The notes: generated by a model from the letters alone, not told the origin. A stretch of 64,000 bases of DNA from Microbacterium sp. CSI-V (GCF_001984105.1 NZ_MTQM01000009.1:186001-250000), one strand, 5' to 3'. Positions 1-10,130 are shown, numbered from the stretch's first letter. Translations and numbers: made by a program.

Positions 1-415
1 CGGTCTCGACGGCGTCGACGGTGACCGTGATGGTGTCGTAGGCGGGGAGCTCGAACTCGGGACGCACGTCGACCTCGACGTCGACGACCAGGTCGCCCGA
101 GTAGTCCTTGAGCTCGGGCAGTTCGACGATCTCGGCGCTCGGGCGACCGATGACGCGGAGCTCCTGGTCCTCGACGGCCTGGCGGTAGAACCCGTCGAGA
201 CCCTCGTTGACCGCGTGCTCGATGACGGCGCCACGGCCGATGCGCTGGTCGATGATGGGCGCGGGCACCTTGCCCTTGCGGAAGCCGGGGATCTGAACGT
301 CCTGCGCGATGTGCTCGTACGCGTGGGCGATGCTCGGCTTGAGCTCTTCGGGCGAGACCGTGATGTGGAGCTTGACCCGGGTCGGGCTGAGCTTCTCGAC
401 GGTGCTGTTGACCAT
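1..415 (-). CDS. tig: Trigger factor (N-terminal part, cut by window edge)
   Basis: Ribosome-associated chaperone and prolyl isomerase that meets nascent chains at the tunnel exit. The 138 visible residues begin [20 protein letters not shown] and carry the ribosome-docking signature region with the G-F-R-K-G-K-x-P loop (about residues 44-51), the contact to ribosomal protein L23. The rest (PPIase domain and C-terminal arms) lies outside the window. The ATG is supported by an AAGGAG Shine-Dalgarno site a few bases upstream. tRNA-Pro lies just upstream on the same strand. Identification is firm; only the C-terminus is missing. Confidence 0.95.
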   Translation of the reverse strand, partial: MVNSTVEKLSPTRVKLHITVSPEELKPSIAHAYEHIAQDVQIPGFRKGKVPAPIIDQRIGRGAVIEHAVNEGLDGFYRQAVEDQELRVIGRPSAEIVELPELKDYSGDLVVDVEVDVRPEFELPAYDTITVTVDAVET

Positions 416-488
416 GCGGTGTGTTCTCCTTGTGTGGCCCGCGCGCACGCGGGGGCCGGCTAGGCCTGTGGTCTGTGGGGCCGTTGCG

Positions 489-562
489 TCGGGGCGACAG
501 GATTTGAACCTGCGGCCTCCCGCTCCCAAAGCGGGCGCTCTACCAAGCTGAGCTACGCCCCG
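489..562 (-). tRNA. tRNA-Pro(TGG)
   Basis: Read on the minus strand this is a full cloverleaf: acceptor arms CGGGGCG/CGCCCCG pair over 7 bp, the D-arm has AGCTCAGCTTGGTAGAGC, the anticodon loop is CTTTGGGAG (anticodon TGG), and the T-arm has GGTTCAAATCC. The discriminator is A. The following bases are not CCA, so the tail must be added enzymatically. A TAGACT -10-like box on the same strand (603-608) lies about 40 nt upstream. Confidence 0.96.
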
Positions 563-701
563 GGGCGACGCGCAGGACGCGTTCGACGAAACGACCCCTG
601 GAAGTCTAGTCGATCGAGGTGTGGGGGCCGGTCTGGGAGTCGATCGGATGCCATGTGCTTCGCCGGGACGCGTCGATCGGGCGACGTGGCCCCGGGCGCG
701 A

Positions 702-773
702 GAACAGGGGATGCCACGGGAACAGCCCGTTTCGGACGATGATCGCCTGTTCCGGGCACATGCCCTGTTCCGG
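702..773. repeat. Cluster of CTGTTCC-type words between tRNA-Pro and tRNA-Gly
   Basis: The 277-nt gap between the two divergent tRNA genes contains no gene. It holds two direct copies of CCTGTTCCGG (746-755 and 764-773, 18 bp apart) and two inverted partners (GAACAGG at 702, GGAACAG at 719). This could be an operator array or decayed sequence; no known factor is assigned. Confidence 0.45.
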
Positions 774-808
774 CGACGTCGGTGTCCGTGGCACCCGCGG
801 ACGTGAAG

Positions 809-814
809 TAGAGT
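809..814 (+). promoter_or_regulatory. Candidate -10 box for tRNA-Gly
   Basis: TAGAGT fits the actinobacterial TANNNT -10 pattern and lies 25 bp before the mature tRNA 5' end. No convincing -35 was found at 17 bp. Confidence 0.35.
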
Positions 815-839
815 TGTCCACGCTGCGGTTAGCCGCCGC

Positions 840-913
840 GGGGATGTAGCTCAATGGTAGAGCCTCAGTCTTCCAAACTGATGGTGCGGGTTCGATTCCC
901 GTCATCCCCTCCA
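840..913 (+). tRNA. tRNA-Gly(TCC)
   Basis: Complete cloverleaf with acceptor GGGGATG/CATCCCC, anticodon loop CTTCCAAAC (anticodon TCC), T-arm GGTTCGATTCC, discriminator T and an encoded CCA tail (911-913). It is divergent from tRNA-Pro and followed directly by a strong hairpin terminator. Confidence 0.97.
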
Positions 914-928
914 CATCACGCTCGACTC

Positions 929-964
929 GATGCCGGCCCGCCCCTTCCGGAGCGGGCCGGCATC
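929..964. terminator. Bidirectional hairpin terminator between tRNA-Gly and the DUF4190 gene
   Basis: Perfect 13-bp stem GATGCCGGCCCGC/GCGGGCCGGCATC with a 10-nt loop, placed between two convergent genes. There is no long T-run, as is common for actinobacterial terminators. Confidence 0.8.
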
Positions 965-969
965 GTTCG

Positions 970-1308
970 TCAGCCGCCCAGAGTGCTGCAGGCGACCTCG
1001 TTGCCGTTGACGATCACGGTGCCCGTGAAGCCGGCAACCTCGCAGGCCTGGTATGCGGCGGCGCCGAAGCCGATGGCCGTGACGATCAGGATGGCCACGA
1101 TGATCCCGACGACCGTGAGCACCGCGCCCACGATGATCGCCGCGACGGCGAAGCCGTTCTTGTGCCCGGCCTTACGGCTCTGCACCAACGCCACGATGCC
1201 CAGGATCAGCCCGATGACATTGAAGAAGATCGCGACGATGAGGGCCACGATGCCCAGGGTGCGACCGGGGACGGGAGCGGCGGCGGGCCGGGTGTTTTCG
1301 ACGGACAT
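970..1308 (-). CDS. Small DUF4190-type membrane protein
   Basis: 112 residues. After a short Pro/Ala N-terminus come two hydrophobic helices (about residues 17-42 and 51-85) separated by a charged turn QSRKAGHKNG. This is the layout of DUF4190 proteins, where a glycine-rich helix pair follows a soluble tail. A short C-terminal part with two cysteines (QACEVAG, VACSTLGG) lies after the second helix and could form an extracytoplasmic disulfide. Start is supported by GGAGG four bases upstream. Function is unknown. Confidence 0.75.
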   Translation of the reverse strand: MSVENTRPAAAPVPGRTLGIVALIVAIFFNVIGLILGIVALVQSRKAGHKNGFAVAAIIVGAVLTVVGIIVAILIVTAIGFGAAAYQACEVAGFTGTVIVNGNEVACSTLGG

Positions 1309-1482
1309 GGTTCCTCCAGAACGATCCTGTTGACTCCGTACGAATCGGACACTAGCGGTCGGAACCCGATCCTGGGTGTCTCCTATGAGCGAGTCTTCGT
1401 TCGAGTCGGGCGTCCTCCGCGGTCGTGCGATCAGGGAGCCGGCTGTCCGGGAGACGAGTGGTCACGGCGCCCGAGAGGCGGC

Positions 1483-1845
1483 TCAGCCCCTGCCCAGCGC
1501 GGCGCGGAACGACTCCGGCAGCACCACGTTCTCCCCCGCTCCCGCGAAGAAACCCGCCACCTGCTCCGGCCGGTATCCGGCGATCCCGCAGCCGACCTCG
1601 GTCACGAGGAACCGCAACTCCGGATGATCGGCCGCGAAAGCGACGAAACGCCGCGCCTGGTCCTCGAACACGGCCAGCCCCGACATCGTGTCGATGCCGT
1701 ACGACTGGCCCTGCAGCCCCTCGGACTGGCCCCACACGGCACCGAAACGGTCGAGGGCGAACCGCGCGGCGCCGCCCCCGTGCGCGCCGGAGGCGTTGGA
1801 TCCGAAGACGAAGACTTCGCCGGGCTCGAGACGAGTGATGTGCAT
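1483..1845 (-). CDS. A1S_2505-family (phage non-structural-like) protein
   Basis: 120 residues starting [20 protein letters not shown], then A-H-G-G-G-A-A-R-F. The F-V-F-G-S-N plus H-G-x-G-A-A signature is that of the A1S_2505 family, named from phage-linked genes but widespread on bacterial chromosomes; the fold is alpha/beta and the biochemical role is not established. Conserved G-C-G-I-A-G-Y near residue 85 fits. The gene stands alone. A TAGCGT -10 box ends 6 nt before the ATG, so the mRNA is probably leaderless. Confidence 0.7.
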   Translation of the reverse strand: MHITRLEPGEVFVFGSNASGAHGGGAARFALDRFGAVWGQSEGLQGQSYGIDTMSGLAVFEDQARRFVAFAADHPELRFLVTEVGCGIAGYRPEQVAGFFAGAGENVVLPESFRAALGRG

Positions 1846-2008
1846 GGCGTCACGCTACGCAGATCGGGCGCGCCGTCGAGGGGGTTGTGGGGCAGTGTCA
1901 CACAGCCGACACACAGGTGTGGTACGAATGGCGCGTGGTCGCCCGAGACCACGGAACGCTCGTCGCAGGGGTGCGGCGGGCGCGGCGCGTGCCGTTATGG
2001 GGGGAAAC

Positions 2009-5000
2009 ATGACCACGTCTTTCCGTGCGCGTGCACGACGATACGTCTCGAGCGCCGTGGCGCTGACTCTGGCGGTGTCGCTGAGCCTGGCGGTCGCCCC
2101 CGCCGCGACGGCGGCGCAGCCGACGCCCACGCCCGCGCCGACATCGGTGTCGAGCCCGAGTCCGACGCCGACCGGCTCGAAGGCGGCATCCCCGAGCCCG
2201 ACGGCGGCGCCGTCCGCGACCCCGACGAAAACGGCCGCACCGACGCCCACGCCGACGAACACGGCGGTCGCCACGCCCAGCCCGACGAAGACGGCGACCC
2301 CGACGCCCACGCCGACGAAGACACCTACGCCGACGAAGACACCCACGCCGACGCCGACCCCGACCCCGACCGCTCCGCAGCTCATGTCGATCGCCGGTCG
2401 CATCTCGGCGCCCAGTGGCTCGACACTGCCCACGACCGGGATCGTCGTCCGGGCTTTCCCTGCCAACGACCCGTGGCGCGAGGCCGCCTCCACGACCGCG
2501 GCGTCGACGGGCAAGTACACGCTCAGCGGTCTGCCCGCGGGATCGTACGTTCTGCAGGTCGACACGGATCCCGGCACGGGTCTCCTCGACGAGTGGTACA
2601 ACGACAAGTCGGACCGGTACTCCGCCGACAGAGTGTCCCTCGTCGCCGGGGTGAACAAGACCGGGGTCAATGTGACCCTCGCCAAGGCGGCATCCATCTC
2701 GGGTCTTGTGACCGTTCCGGCCGGCACGCCCGGAGGCGCGAGCAGTGTCTTCGTGGCCGCCTATGACGCGTCCCGCAGCTGGGTCGGGTCGGCGAACGTC
2801 GACGAAGACGGCACCTACACGATCGGATCGCTGCCGGCAGGGCCGATCGCGCTCCAGTTCACCGCGACGTCCGACAGCGGTCTCCTCGACGAATGGTTCG
2901 ACGATAAGCGGGACTTCGCCTCCGCCGACGCGATCACGCTCGCACCGGGAGAGAAGCGCACAGGGGTGGATGCCGGCCTCGCCAAGGGTGCCACCATCAG
3001 CGGGCGGGTGTCCGTCCCCTCCGGAGTCACGATCGCGGACTGGACGATCCGCGTCACCGCCGTCAGCGCCGATGGGGACTGGGTGAAGAGCGCCTACGTC
3101 GCATCCGACGGAACGTACCGACTCTCCGGTCTGGATGCCGGGGACTACCGGCTGCAGTTCGACGCCGACTCGACGACGGGGCTGCTGGACGAGTGGTACA
3201 ACAACGCGACCGGGTTCGACACCGCGAGGGTCGTGACCGTCGCGGCGGGCGCCGCACGCGCCGGGGTGAACGTGACACTCGCCCGTGGAGCGTCGATCTC
3301 CGGCCGACTGTCGGTGCCCGCAGGCTCCTCGCCCACCGACGTCACCGTGCAGGTCTCCGACGCGACGCAGGAAACGGTCGGCTTCGCGAACGTCGCCTCC
3401 GACGGCACCTACTCCGTCCGGGGTCTGCCGAGTGGGAGCCTGCGGGTCCACTTCACGGCGATGTCCCCGTCAACGTTGCAGTCGGAATGGTGGGATGACA
3501 AGCCGGACTTCGCCTCCGCCACGCCCGTCGTGCTGACCGCGGCGCAGGCACGCACCGGCGTCGACGCGACTCTCGCGCCGGGCGCATCGATCTCGGGCAG
3601 AATCACGGCACCCGCGGGATACGCGGTCGCGGGCGGGTCCGTCGAGGTTCACACGTCGGAGTTCGGCCCATCGGTGTGGGGGAACATCGCCGCCGACGGC
3701 TCGTACTCCGTCACCGGTCTGCCCGCGGGGACGTATCGAGTCGAATTCCGGCCGCCGTGGAACTCCGCACTTCTGCCGGAGTGGTACGACGACGCGTCCC
3801 GGTACGCCGACGCCTCCCCCATCACCCTGACGACGGGACAGACCCGCGCCGGCGTCGACGCCGCGTTCGCGCTCGGGGGGACGATCACCGGCACGGTGAC
3901 GGTTCCCGCCGGCACTCCGCGTGGATCGAACGGAACCACCCTGCGGGTCTCCGCATCCCTCGACTCGGGCGGATCGGGAGGCTACTTCTCCGCCGAGGTC
4001 GCTCCCGACGGTTCCTACGCGCTGCGCGGTCTCCCGGCGGGACAGTATCGCGTCTCCTTCCAGTCGCCCGACGCATGGGGGCTCATCGACGAGTACTACG
4101 ACGATGCGACCGGCTACTACGACGCGACGCTCGTGCCGGTGGCATCGGGTCAAACGGTGTCGGGTGTCAACGCGGCGCTGGCCGCCGGGGGAAGTATCTC
4201 GGGACGCGTGACCCTTCCGTCCGGCGTCAAGGTCGACTCGATGCAGTACCGCGTCACCGCCTACGGGCCGCAGATGAGCTACGTGGACTCCGTCGGGATC
4301 AATTCCGACGGGACCTACGCCCTTCGAGGACTTCCCGCGGGGACGTACCGACTCGAATTCTCCACACCGCCCGACTCCGTCGTCTTGCCCGAGTGGTACA
4401 CCGACAAGTCCCAGTTCTGGTCCGCGGACTCCCTCACGCTCTCGGCGGGGCAATCCCTGGTGAACGTCGATGCCGTCCTGGACAAGGCCGGTGCGATCAA
4501 GGGCTTCGTGCGCGACGCCGCGGGCGCGGCGGTCGCGGACGCGCAGGTGAGTCTCTACGCGCGTTCCGGCACGGTCTGGGAGTGGCAGGCGTCTGTCATC
4601 GCGGACAGCACCGGAGCCTACGTGTTCACGGGGCTGGGCCCGGCGACGTACACCCTCGAGTTCACTCCGCCGGCGGGCTCGGCCGTGCTCCCGGAGTGGT
4701 GGAACGACTCACCCGATCAGGGCACCGCGACCGGCATCGGTCTGACCGCGGGTCAGGTGCGGGGCTCCCTCGTGGCCACGCTGGCGACGGGCGGAACGGT
4801 CACGGGCGCGGTGCGCTCCGCCGACGGTTCGCCCCTCGCCGATGCCGAGATCCGCGTGAGCAGTCGCGCGGGCCTCGCTCTCGCGTCCGGGCGGACCGAT
4901 GCGGCCGGTGCGTATGTCGTCGCGGGCCTGCCTGCCGGGGACGCCGCCGTGGCCGTGGTCACCTCGGCCGGCCAGACCTTCGCGAACGGCGCTACCTCGC

Positions 5001-6814
5001 TGGTCTCGGCGTCGTTCCAGGCCGTCGTGCCCGGTCGGTCGACGACGGTCGACATCGCGCTCGGCGGGCGATCGATCACCGGTGTCATCAGCGCGGCCGA
5101 CACCGGTGCCCCCCTCGCAGGCGGCACAGTCACGCTGTACTCCGCGACGGGCGCGATCGGCGCGGAGGCCACCATCGGCAAGACGGGCGCCTACGCGTTC
5201 CGCAACGTGCCCCGGGGCACGTACGCGGTGCTCATCCGCCCGGCGAGCGAAGCCTACGCTCCGACGTGGTCCGACGGCGCGTCCTCGTCCGCCGACGCCG
5301 ACTACTTCTCCATGAGCACCTCCTCGCTGAAGAAGAACTTCTCGGTCCTGCGTGCCGGGAGCATCACGGGGAAGGCCACGTCCGCACAGCAGTGGGGACT
5401 CACTCTCGAGCTCTGGCAGTTCACGGCCGGCACCTGGACGTGGATCGACTCGAGCTGGAGTCAGAACGGCACGGCTTTCACCTTCGCAGGCCTCGCCCCC
5501 GGGGTGTACGCGGTGACGGCGTTCTCCGAGCACAGAGGCGACCCGGAGGCGGCGCCACGGATCGATGTCGGCGCCGGGGCGACGGTCGACGTGGGCACCG
5601 TGACCAACGTCCCCGCCGCCGCCGGCATCCTCAGCGGGACGGTCGCCGGGATCACGGCGGCATCCAACGTCCGGGTCCTCGCCACGGCAGCGGATGGGAA
5701 GAGCTACTCCGCGGACGTCCAGCGCAAGATCGACAAGACCTTCGCGTACTCATTCCCGGCGCTGCCGAGCGGCTCGTACACGGTCCGCGTCACCTCGCCC
5801 GCGGCCCCGGTCGCCTGGTACGGCGGCAGCGACGCCGCATCCGCGCGAAGGGTGGTGGTGACCACCGGGGGGACGACGACGGCGAGCGTGACCGTCGCCG
5901 CGGGAACGGCCAGCCTCGTCGGCACGATCACCGGCCCCGGAGGCGCAGGAGTCGCGGGCACCTCGGTCTCGCTCGTCGAGGTCGGTGCCACCGGGGACTC
6001 CGTCGACAGCAGATACATGGTCACCGGCGCCGACGGGCGGTATGCGTTCCCATCGATGCTCGTCCCCGGACATTCGTATCGCGTCAGCGCGAGCGGGCCC
6101 ACCGGGATGGTCGATGCCCGCCTCGTGGCCCGCGCAGGTTCGCAGACCCAGGATCTGGTCTTCGCGGCAGGCGCGCGCGTGAAGGGAACGGTCGTGGATG
6201 CCGTGAGCGGCGCCGTCGTGGCGGGGGCGCCGGTGCGCGTCGTCCGTGACGGTGATACCGGAAGCTACGACGGTTTTCCCACGGTCACGGATTCGAAGGG
6301 CCGCTACGACATCCCGAACCTCCCGAGCGGGACCTATCGCGTCCAGGTGGGGGCGTGGGGTGACAGCGGCTCCGCCCCGAGTGGTGCGGGCGCCGCGTAC
6401 GGTCCCGAGTGGATCGACGATGCCGTGACGCAGAGTGCGGCGAAGCCGCTGGTGCTCTCCGCCGGGGCGGTGGTCACCGCTCCCACGACGCGGCTGTCCG
6501 CGGGCGGCGTGCTCACCGGACGGGTACGTGCCCCGGTCGCCGGCGGAGGGTACGCGTGGGTGACCGATGCCCACGTGACGGTGAAGAGCGTCACCGGTGA
6601 GACGGTCCTCTCCGGTGACGCGAGCCCGTCGGGCTCACCCGGCGCGTTCTCCCTCGTGCTCGCACCGGGGACGTATCGCCTGTGTGCTTCGGTTCCCGAC
6701 GGGGGACCGGGTCACGCCCGGTTCACCGAGGTCTGCAACAGTTCGACGGTCACGGTGGTGGCGGGCGCGACGACGCCGAGCACGACGGTGACTCTGACGG
6801 AACGGAAAGGCTGA
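2009..6814 (+). CDS. Giant secreted repeat protein (CarboxypepD_reg/Cna-B-like beta-sandwich repeats)
   Basis: 1601 residues. A signal peptide (RARARR, hydrophobic 15-32, likely AxA cleavage near residue 36) is followed by a Thr/Pro-rich linker (37-125) of TPTPTPTKT type. The rest (126-1601) is about 15 tandem units of roughly 95 residues. Each reads I-S-G-x-V-x-x-P-x-G, then G-x-Y-x-L-x-G-L-P-A-G-x-Y-x-L-x-F, then L-P-E-W-Y-D-D-K and L-x-A-G-Q. Units 1-8 keep the E-W-Y/W-D-D motif; later ones diverge. Such repeats resemble carboxypeptidase-regulatory or SdrD B-type folds used as stalks or adhesion domains. There is no LPXTG sorting signal or terminal membrane helix, so it is probably released or held non-covalently. 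Start: ATG preceded by GGGGGA (five bases); an in-frame ATG at 1997 is less likely. Confidence 0.85.
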   Translation: MTTSFRARARRYVSSAVALTLAVSLSLAVAPAATAAQPTPTPAPTSVSSPSPTPTGSKAASPSPTAAPSATPTKTAAPTPTPTNTAVATPSPTKTATPTPTPTKTPTPTKTPTPTPTPTPTAPQLMSIAGRISAPSGSTLPTTGIVVRAFPANDPWREAASTTAASTGKYTLSGLPAGSYVLQVDTDPGTGLLDEWYNDKSDRYSADRVSLVAGVNKTGVNVTLAKAASISGLVTVPAGTPGGASSVFVAAYDASRSWVGSANVDEDGTYTIGSLPAGPIALQFTATSDSGLLDEWFDDKRDFASADAITLAPGEKRTGVDAGLAKGATISGRVSVPSGVTIADWTIRVTAVSADGDWVKSAYVASDGTYRLSGLDAGDYRLQFDADSTTGLLDEWYNNATGFDTARVVTVAAGAARAGVNVTLARGASISGRLSVPAGSSPTDVTVQVSDATQETVGFANVASDGTYSVRGLPSGSLRVHFTAMSPSTLQSEWWDDKPDFASATPVVLTAAQARTGVDATLAPGASISGRITAPAGYAVAGGSVEVHTSEFGPSVWGNIAADGSYSVTGLPAGTYRVEFRPPWNSALLPEWYDDASRYADASPITLTTGQTRAGVDAAFALGGTITGTVTVPAGTPRGSNGTTLRVSASLDSGGSGGYFSAEVAPDGSYALRGLPAGQYRVSFQSPDAWGLIDEYYDDATGYYDATLVPVASGQTVSGVNAALAAGGSISGRVTLPSGVKVDSMQYRVTAYGPQMSYVDSVGINSDGTYALRGLPAGTYRLEFSTPPDSVVLPEWYTDKSQFWSADSLTLSAGQSLVNVDAVLDKAGAIKGFVRDAAGAAVADAQVSLYARSGTVWEWQASVIADSTGAYVFTGLGPATYTLEFTPPAGSAVLPEWWNDSPDQGTATGIGLTAGQVRGSLVATLATGGTVTGAVRSADGSPLADAEIRVSSRAGLALASGRTDAAGAYVVAGLPAGDAAVAVVTSAGQTFANGATSLVSASFQAVVPGRSTTVDIALGGRSITGVISAADTGAPLAGGTVTLYSATGAIGAEATIGKTGAYAFRNVPRGTYAVLIRPASEAYAPTWSDGASSSADADYFSMSTSSLKKNFSVLRAGSITGKATSAQQWGLTLELWQFTAGTWTWIDSSWSQNGTAFTFAGLAPGVYAVTAFSEHRGDPEAAPRIDVGAGATVDVGTVTNVPAAAGILSGTVAGITAASNVRVLATAADGKSYSADVQRKIDKTFAYSFPALPSGSYTVRVTSPAAPVAWYGGSDAASARRVVVTTGGTTTASVTVAAGTASLVGTITGPGGAGVAGTSVSLVEVGATGDSVDSRYMVTGADGRYAFPSMLVPGHSYRVSASGPTGMVDARLVARAGSQTQDLVFAAGARVKGTVVDAVSGAVVAGAPVRVVRDGDTGSYDGFPTVTDSKGRYDIPNLPSGTYRVQVGAWGDSGSAPSGAGAAYGPEWIDDAVTQSAAKPLVLSAGAVVTAPTTRLSAGGVLTGRVRAPVAGGGYAWVTDAHVTVKSVTGETVLSGDASPSGSPGAFSLVLAPGTYRLCASVPDGGPGHARFTEVCNSSTVTVVAGATTPSTTVTLTERKG

Positions 6815-6902
6815 GCCCGCCACCCCGAGGACCGCGTGTCTCCGACATCCGTCGAGGGCCGCGGTCCCGGGGGGATCGCCACGACGACGTACGCTCGGAA
6901 CG

Positions 6903-7856
6903 GTGATCGCCTGGGTGAGCCGGTGGCAGGTCCCCGTCTACCTCGGGGCGATGTTGGTGGGCGCCGCCGGAGGCCTGCTCGCTCCGAGCACCTCCGCGAT
7001 CTCGGAGGCACTCGTCACGCCCGCGTTGATCGTTCTGCTGTTCGCGACATTCCTCGCGGTGCCGTTCGCGACGATCCGACGCGCACTCCGCGATGTGAGG
7101 TTCCTCGCGGCCGTCCTGGTCGTGAACTTCCTCCTGGTGCCGATCCTCGTCTTCGGGCTGTCGCGCTTCGTCGCCCACGACCAGGCCCTCCTCGTGGGGG
7201 TCCTGCTGGTCCTTCTCACCCCGTGCATCGACTACGTCGTGGTCTTCACACGCCTGGCGGGCGGCGACGCCTCCCGACTGCTCGCTGCGTCACCGGTTCT
7301 CATGCTCGCGCAGATCGCGCTGCTGCCCGTCTACCTCGCACTCTTCGCCGGGCCGGACGTCCTCGGGATGGTCGATGCCGGACCTTTCGTCGCCGCGTTC
7401 CTCCTCTTCATCGCGCTGCCGATCAGCCTGGCGGCCGTGACGCAGGCGTTCGCACGACGGTTCGCCCCGGTGCGCGTGGTCGAACGGACGATGGATGCCG
7501 CCATGGTCCCGCTGCTCGCCGTCACGCTGGCCGTCATCGTCGGAGCGCAGATCGACACCATCCGCACTCACGCCGCGCAGCTGATCGGCGTCGTGCCGAT
7601 CTACGTCGCGTTCCTCTGCGCTGCGCCGGTGCTCGGCATCCTGATCGCCCGGGTGTTCCGGCAGGATGTCGCCACGTCCCGTGCGACGGTGTTCTCCGGC
7701 TCGACGCGCAACTCGCTCGTGGTCCTGCCCCTCGCCTTGGCCTTGCCGGAGCCGCTCCGGCTCGCTTCCGCGGTGGTCGTGACGCAGACCCTCGTCGAGT
7801 TGGTCGGCATGGTCGTGCTCGTGCAGGTCGTCCCGCGGCTGATCCGACCGGCCTGA
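6903..7856 (+). CDS. ACR3/bile-acid:sodium symporter-family transporter (arsenic resistance protein-like)
   Basis: 317 residues with about ten hydrophobic helices and almost no loops. The L-L-T-P-C-I-D-Y-V-V-V-F segment near residue 105 matches the T-P-C motif whose cysteine is needed for arsenite export in ACR3. R-N-S-L-V-V-L-P-L-A-L-A-L-P near the C-terminus is the other family hallmark. Actinobacterial members are usually named arsenic resistance protein, but no arsR or arsC lies nearby, so the substrate is uncertain. GTG start; TACGCT (6890-6895) lies 7 nt upstream, implying a leaderless mRNA. Confidence 0.75.
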   Translation: MIAWVSRWQVPVYLGAMLVGAAGGLLAPSTSAISEALVTPALIVLLFATFLAVPFATIRRALRDVRFLAAVLVVNFLLVPILVFGLSRFVAHDQALLVGVLLVLLTPCIDYVVVFTRLAGGDASRLLAASPVLMLAQIALLPVYLALFAGPDVLGMVDAGPFVAAFLLFIALPISLAAVTQAFARRFAPVRVVERTMDAAMVPLLAVTLAVIVGAQIDTIRTHAAQLIGVVPIYVAFLCAAPVLGILIARVFRQDVATSRATVFSGSTRNSLVVLPLALALPEPLRLASAVVVTQTLVELVGMVVLVQVVPRLIRPA

Positions 7857-7940
7857 GCGGAGTTCCGACCTGCGCCTGGGGCAACGGACATGTGACCGTC
7901 ATCTGGCTGGGTTATCGTGGCGGCCGACGAGAGGGGCTCC

Positions 7941-9560
7941 GTGGCGCGATCGGTGAAGGCGAGGCGAACCGTGGTCATCCTCGTCGTGGTCGCTCTGGTG
8001 GCGATCTCGGCGACCGCGGTGCTGCTGGTCCTGCGGTCCAATCCGGGACCCCTGTCGGTGACCAGCCCTTCGCTGCTGTTCTCCTCGGCATCCGATGTCC
8101 GTATCGTGCTCGGGAACTCCCACGGTGCCGTGACGTGGACGCTGCACTCCCGCTCCGGTGCGGAGATCGCGAGCGGCGAGGAGCCCGGAGGGCCCGGTGC
8201 GACGATCGCGCCCCCGGTGCCTTCCGACGGCTTCTACAGCCTTGAGCTCGCCGACGACCGCGACACCCTCGATGTGAATCTCCTGGTCAATCCGACACCT
8301 GAGAGGACCGACCGGTTCTTCTCCGTCGCGACCCACTGGGGCAAGTCGTCCTTCGCCGCCGATACCTGGCCCGTCGATGCCACGGCATCCCTGTTGAGCG
8401 GACTCGGCTTCCGTGAGGTGCGCGACGAGACGTCGTGGATGAGCGTCGAGCGGGTGCGCGGCGAGTTGGTGATCCCGGCCCACGCGGCGGATCTGTACAC
8501 CGTGACCCAGGACAACGGCATGAAGATGCTGTTCGTCGCCGGGTACGGGAACCCCGTGGCCTACCCGGAGGACATGAAGGAGACTCTGTCGCCGCCGACC
8601 ACACCCGAAGGGCGTCAGGGGTACGTCGACTACATCAACGCCGTCCTGGACGCCGACCCCCAGATCGACAAGGTCGAGGTGTGGAACGAGTTCAATCGCC
8701 CGCAGCGCAACACGAGCGAGTGCCAGAGCGGCGGCTGTTACGCCACGCTGGTGAAGGCCGTGTACAAGGGGGTCAAGGCCCGTCACCCGCACGTCCAGAT
8801 CGTCGCCGGGAACACGTCCGGCACTCCCCTGCCGTGGTTCAGCGCCTTCATCGACGCCGGCGGGCTGCGGTACAGCGACATGCTGTCCACGCACGGCTAC
8901 GCCCGCGACCTCGACACGACGATGGCCGACGTCACCGCCCTGGACGCCCTCGTCAAGAAGCGCAACGGCGGTGTCTCCAAGCCGATCATCGTGAGCGAGA
9001 TCGGTGTCTCCAACACTACGTCGACAGCCCGAAGCGGAAACATCGCGCGGGTCCAGACCGAGGAACAGGCCGCGACCGCCCTGGTGAAGATCTTCGTCGG
9101 ACTCCGGGCCGAGTCGGCGGTGGCACAGACCGTCTGGTACGACGGCGTCGACGACGGAACCCGTCCGGACGAAACCGAGGACAACTTCGGCCTGTTCCGC
9201 CAACCGACCGACACGGTCACGGCATTCCAGCCGAAGCAGAGCGCGGCCGCCGCCGGCTACTTGATGCGGCAACTCCAGGGCTACCGATTCGACTCGCGCC
9301 AGTCGCTCGGATCGGATGTCTGGATGTACACGTTCGTCGACGCGAACGGCGCCCAACGCCGGATCCTGTGGCGCGATGCGCCCTACGCGGACACCGACAC
9401 GGGACCCGCGACCGTCGCCGTCACCGTCCGGTCCGGATACCGCACGACGATGTCCTCGGTGACGGGCGAGGCGATGGATTCGCAACTGGCGCCGGGGACG
9501 TCGCGGATCTCGGTCGGCACCGAGCCGGTTTACCTCGATGAGGCGGCCCCGGCGTCCTGA
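7941..9560 (+). CDS. Membrane-anchored glycoside hydrolase-like protein (clan GH-A fold)
   Basis: 539 residues: short basic N-terminus, one membrane helix (about 9-33), then a long extracytoplasmic part. Residues about 110-440 look like a (beta/alpha)8 barrel of clan GH-A: V-E-V-W-N-E-F-N contains the Asn-Glu pair (Glu about 250, acid/base) and I-I-V-S-E-I-G holds the second Glu (about 353, nucleophile). A C-terminal beta domain follows. The substrate is unknown; similarity is to GH39/GH5-like proteins. The GTG at 7941 has GAGAGGGG five bases upstream and is preferred over the in-frame GTG at 7917. Confidence 0.7.
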   Translation: MARSVKARRTVVILVVVALVAISATAVLLVLRSNPGPLSVTSPSLLFSSASDVRIVLGNSHGAVTWTLHSRSGAEIASGEEPGGPGATIAPPVPSDGFYSLELADDRDTLDVNLLVNPTPERTDRFFSVATHWGKSSFAADTWPVDATASLLSGLGFREVRDETSWMSVERVRGELVIPAHAADLYTVTQDNGMKMLFVAGYGNPVAYPEDMKETLSPPTTPEGRQGYVDYINAVLDADPQIDKVEVWNEFNRPQRNTSECQSGGCYATLVKAVYKGVKARHPHVQIVAGNTSGTPLPWFSAFIDAGGLRYSDMLSTHGYARDLDTTMADVTALDALVKKRNGGVSKPIIVSEIGVSNTTSTARSGNIARVQTEEQAATALVKIFVGLRAESAVAQTVWYDGVDDGTRPDETEDNFGLFRQPTDTVTAFQPKQSAAAAGYLMRQLQGYRFDSRQSLGSDVWMYTFVDANGAQRRILWRDAPYADTDTGPATVAVTVRSGYRTTMSSVTGEAMDSQLAPGTSRISVGTEPVYLDEAAPAS

Positions 9561-9590
9561 GGGGTCAGGTCGCGGAGCGAGGTCGAGCGC

Positions 9591-10130
9591 TCAGTCGCCG
9601 CGCACGGCGCTCGCGTGCCGTTCGACGTGGGCGAGGTACGTCTGCGCGTTGCGGAGGATGCCGGCCCGCTCCTCGGGCGTCAGTGCGCGCCGGACCTTGG
9701 CGGGGACCCCGGCGACGAGCGATCCCTCCGGGACCACCGTGCCCTCGAGGACGACCGCTCCCCCGGCGACGAGGCATCCGGGTCCGATCTCGGCGCCCGA
9801 GAGCACGACGCTCCCCATGCCGATGAGCGAACCGTCGCCGATCGTGCAGCCGTGGACGACGGCGTTGTGGCCCACCGACACGTCGGCTCCGATCGTCACC
9901 GGACGCCCGCGATCGACGTGCACCGAGACGTTGTCCTGCAGGTTGCTCCGCGGTCCGAGCGAGATCGCGGCGCTGTCGCCGCGCACGACGGCGTTGTACC
10001 AGACGCTCGACCCCTCGCTCAGGGTGACCGCGCCGATCACGCGGGCCCCGGATGCCACGAACGCCGTCGCATGCACCTCCGGCGCCGCATCGGGAAGGGC
10101 GAGGACCGTGGCATCCGGAGCGATCGTCAT
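9591..10130 (-). CDS. Gamma-class carbonic anhydrase-like protein (left-handed beta-helix)
   Basis: 179 residues of hexapeptide repeats forming a left-handed beta-helix trimer subunit. Metal-ligand histidines of the gamma-carbonic anhydrase family are present at about H71 (S-V-H-V-D), H88 and H93 (G-H-N-A-V-V-H-G). Family roles include reversible CO2 hydration; many bacterial YrdA/PaaY-type members have weak or unproven activity, so the reaction is inferred. TAGTGT (10137-10142) ends 6 nt before the ATG: leaderless. Divergent from dps. Confidence 0.85.
   Translation of the reverse strand: MTIAPDATVLALPDAAPEVHATAFVASGARVIGAVTLSEGSSVWYNAVVRGDSAAISLGPRSNLQDNVSVHVDRGRPVTIGADVSVGHNAVVHGCTIGDGSLIGMGSVVLSGAEIGPGCLVAGGAVVLEGTVVPEGSLVAGVPAKVRRALTPEERAGILRNAQTYLAHVERHASAVRGD

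Noticed and set aside
1688-2008. Longer N-terminus of the giant repeat protein
   Set aside because: This stretch is antisense to the A1S_2505 gene and the signal peptide starts only at 2009, where a ribosome site exists.
2104-2383. CRISPR-like short repeats
   Set aside because: The repeats are in frame and encode the Thr/Pro linker; there are no regular spacers.
6903-7856. Complete arsenic-resistance operon
   Set aside because: No arsR, arsC or arsT nearby; a single transporter gene does not make the operon.
7899-9485. 528-residue minus-strand frame opposite the glycosidase
   Set aside because: No domain or start site; the plus-strand protein has clear catalytic motifs.
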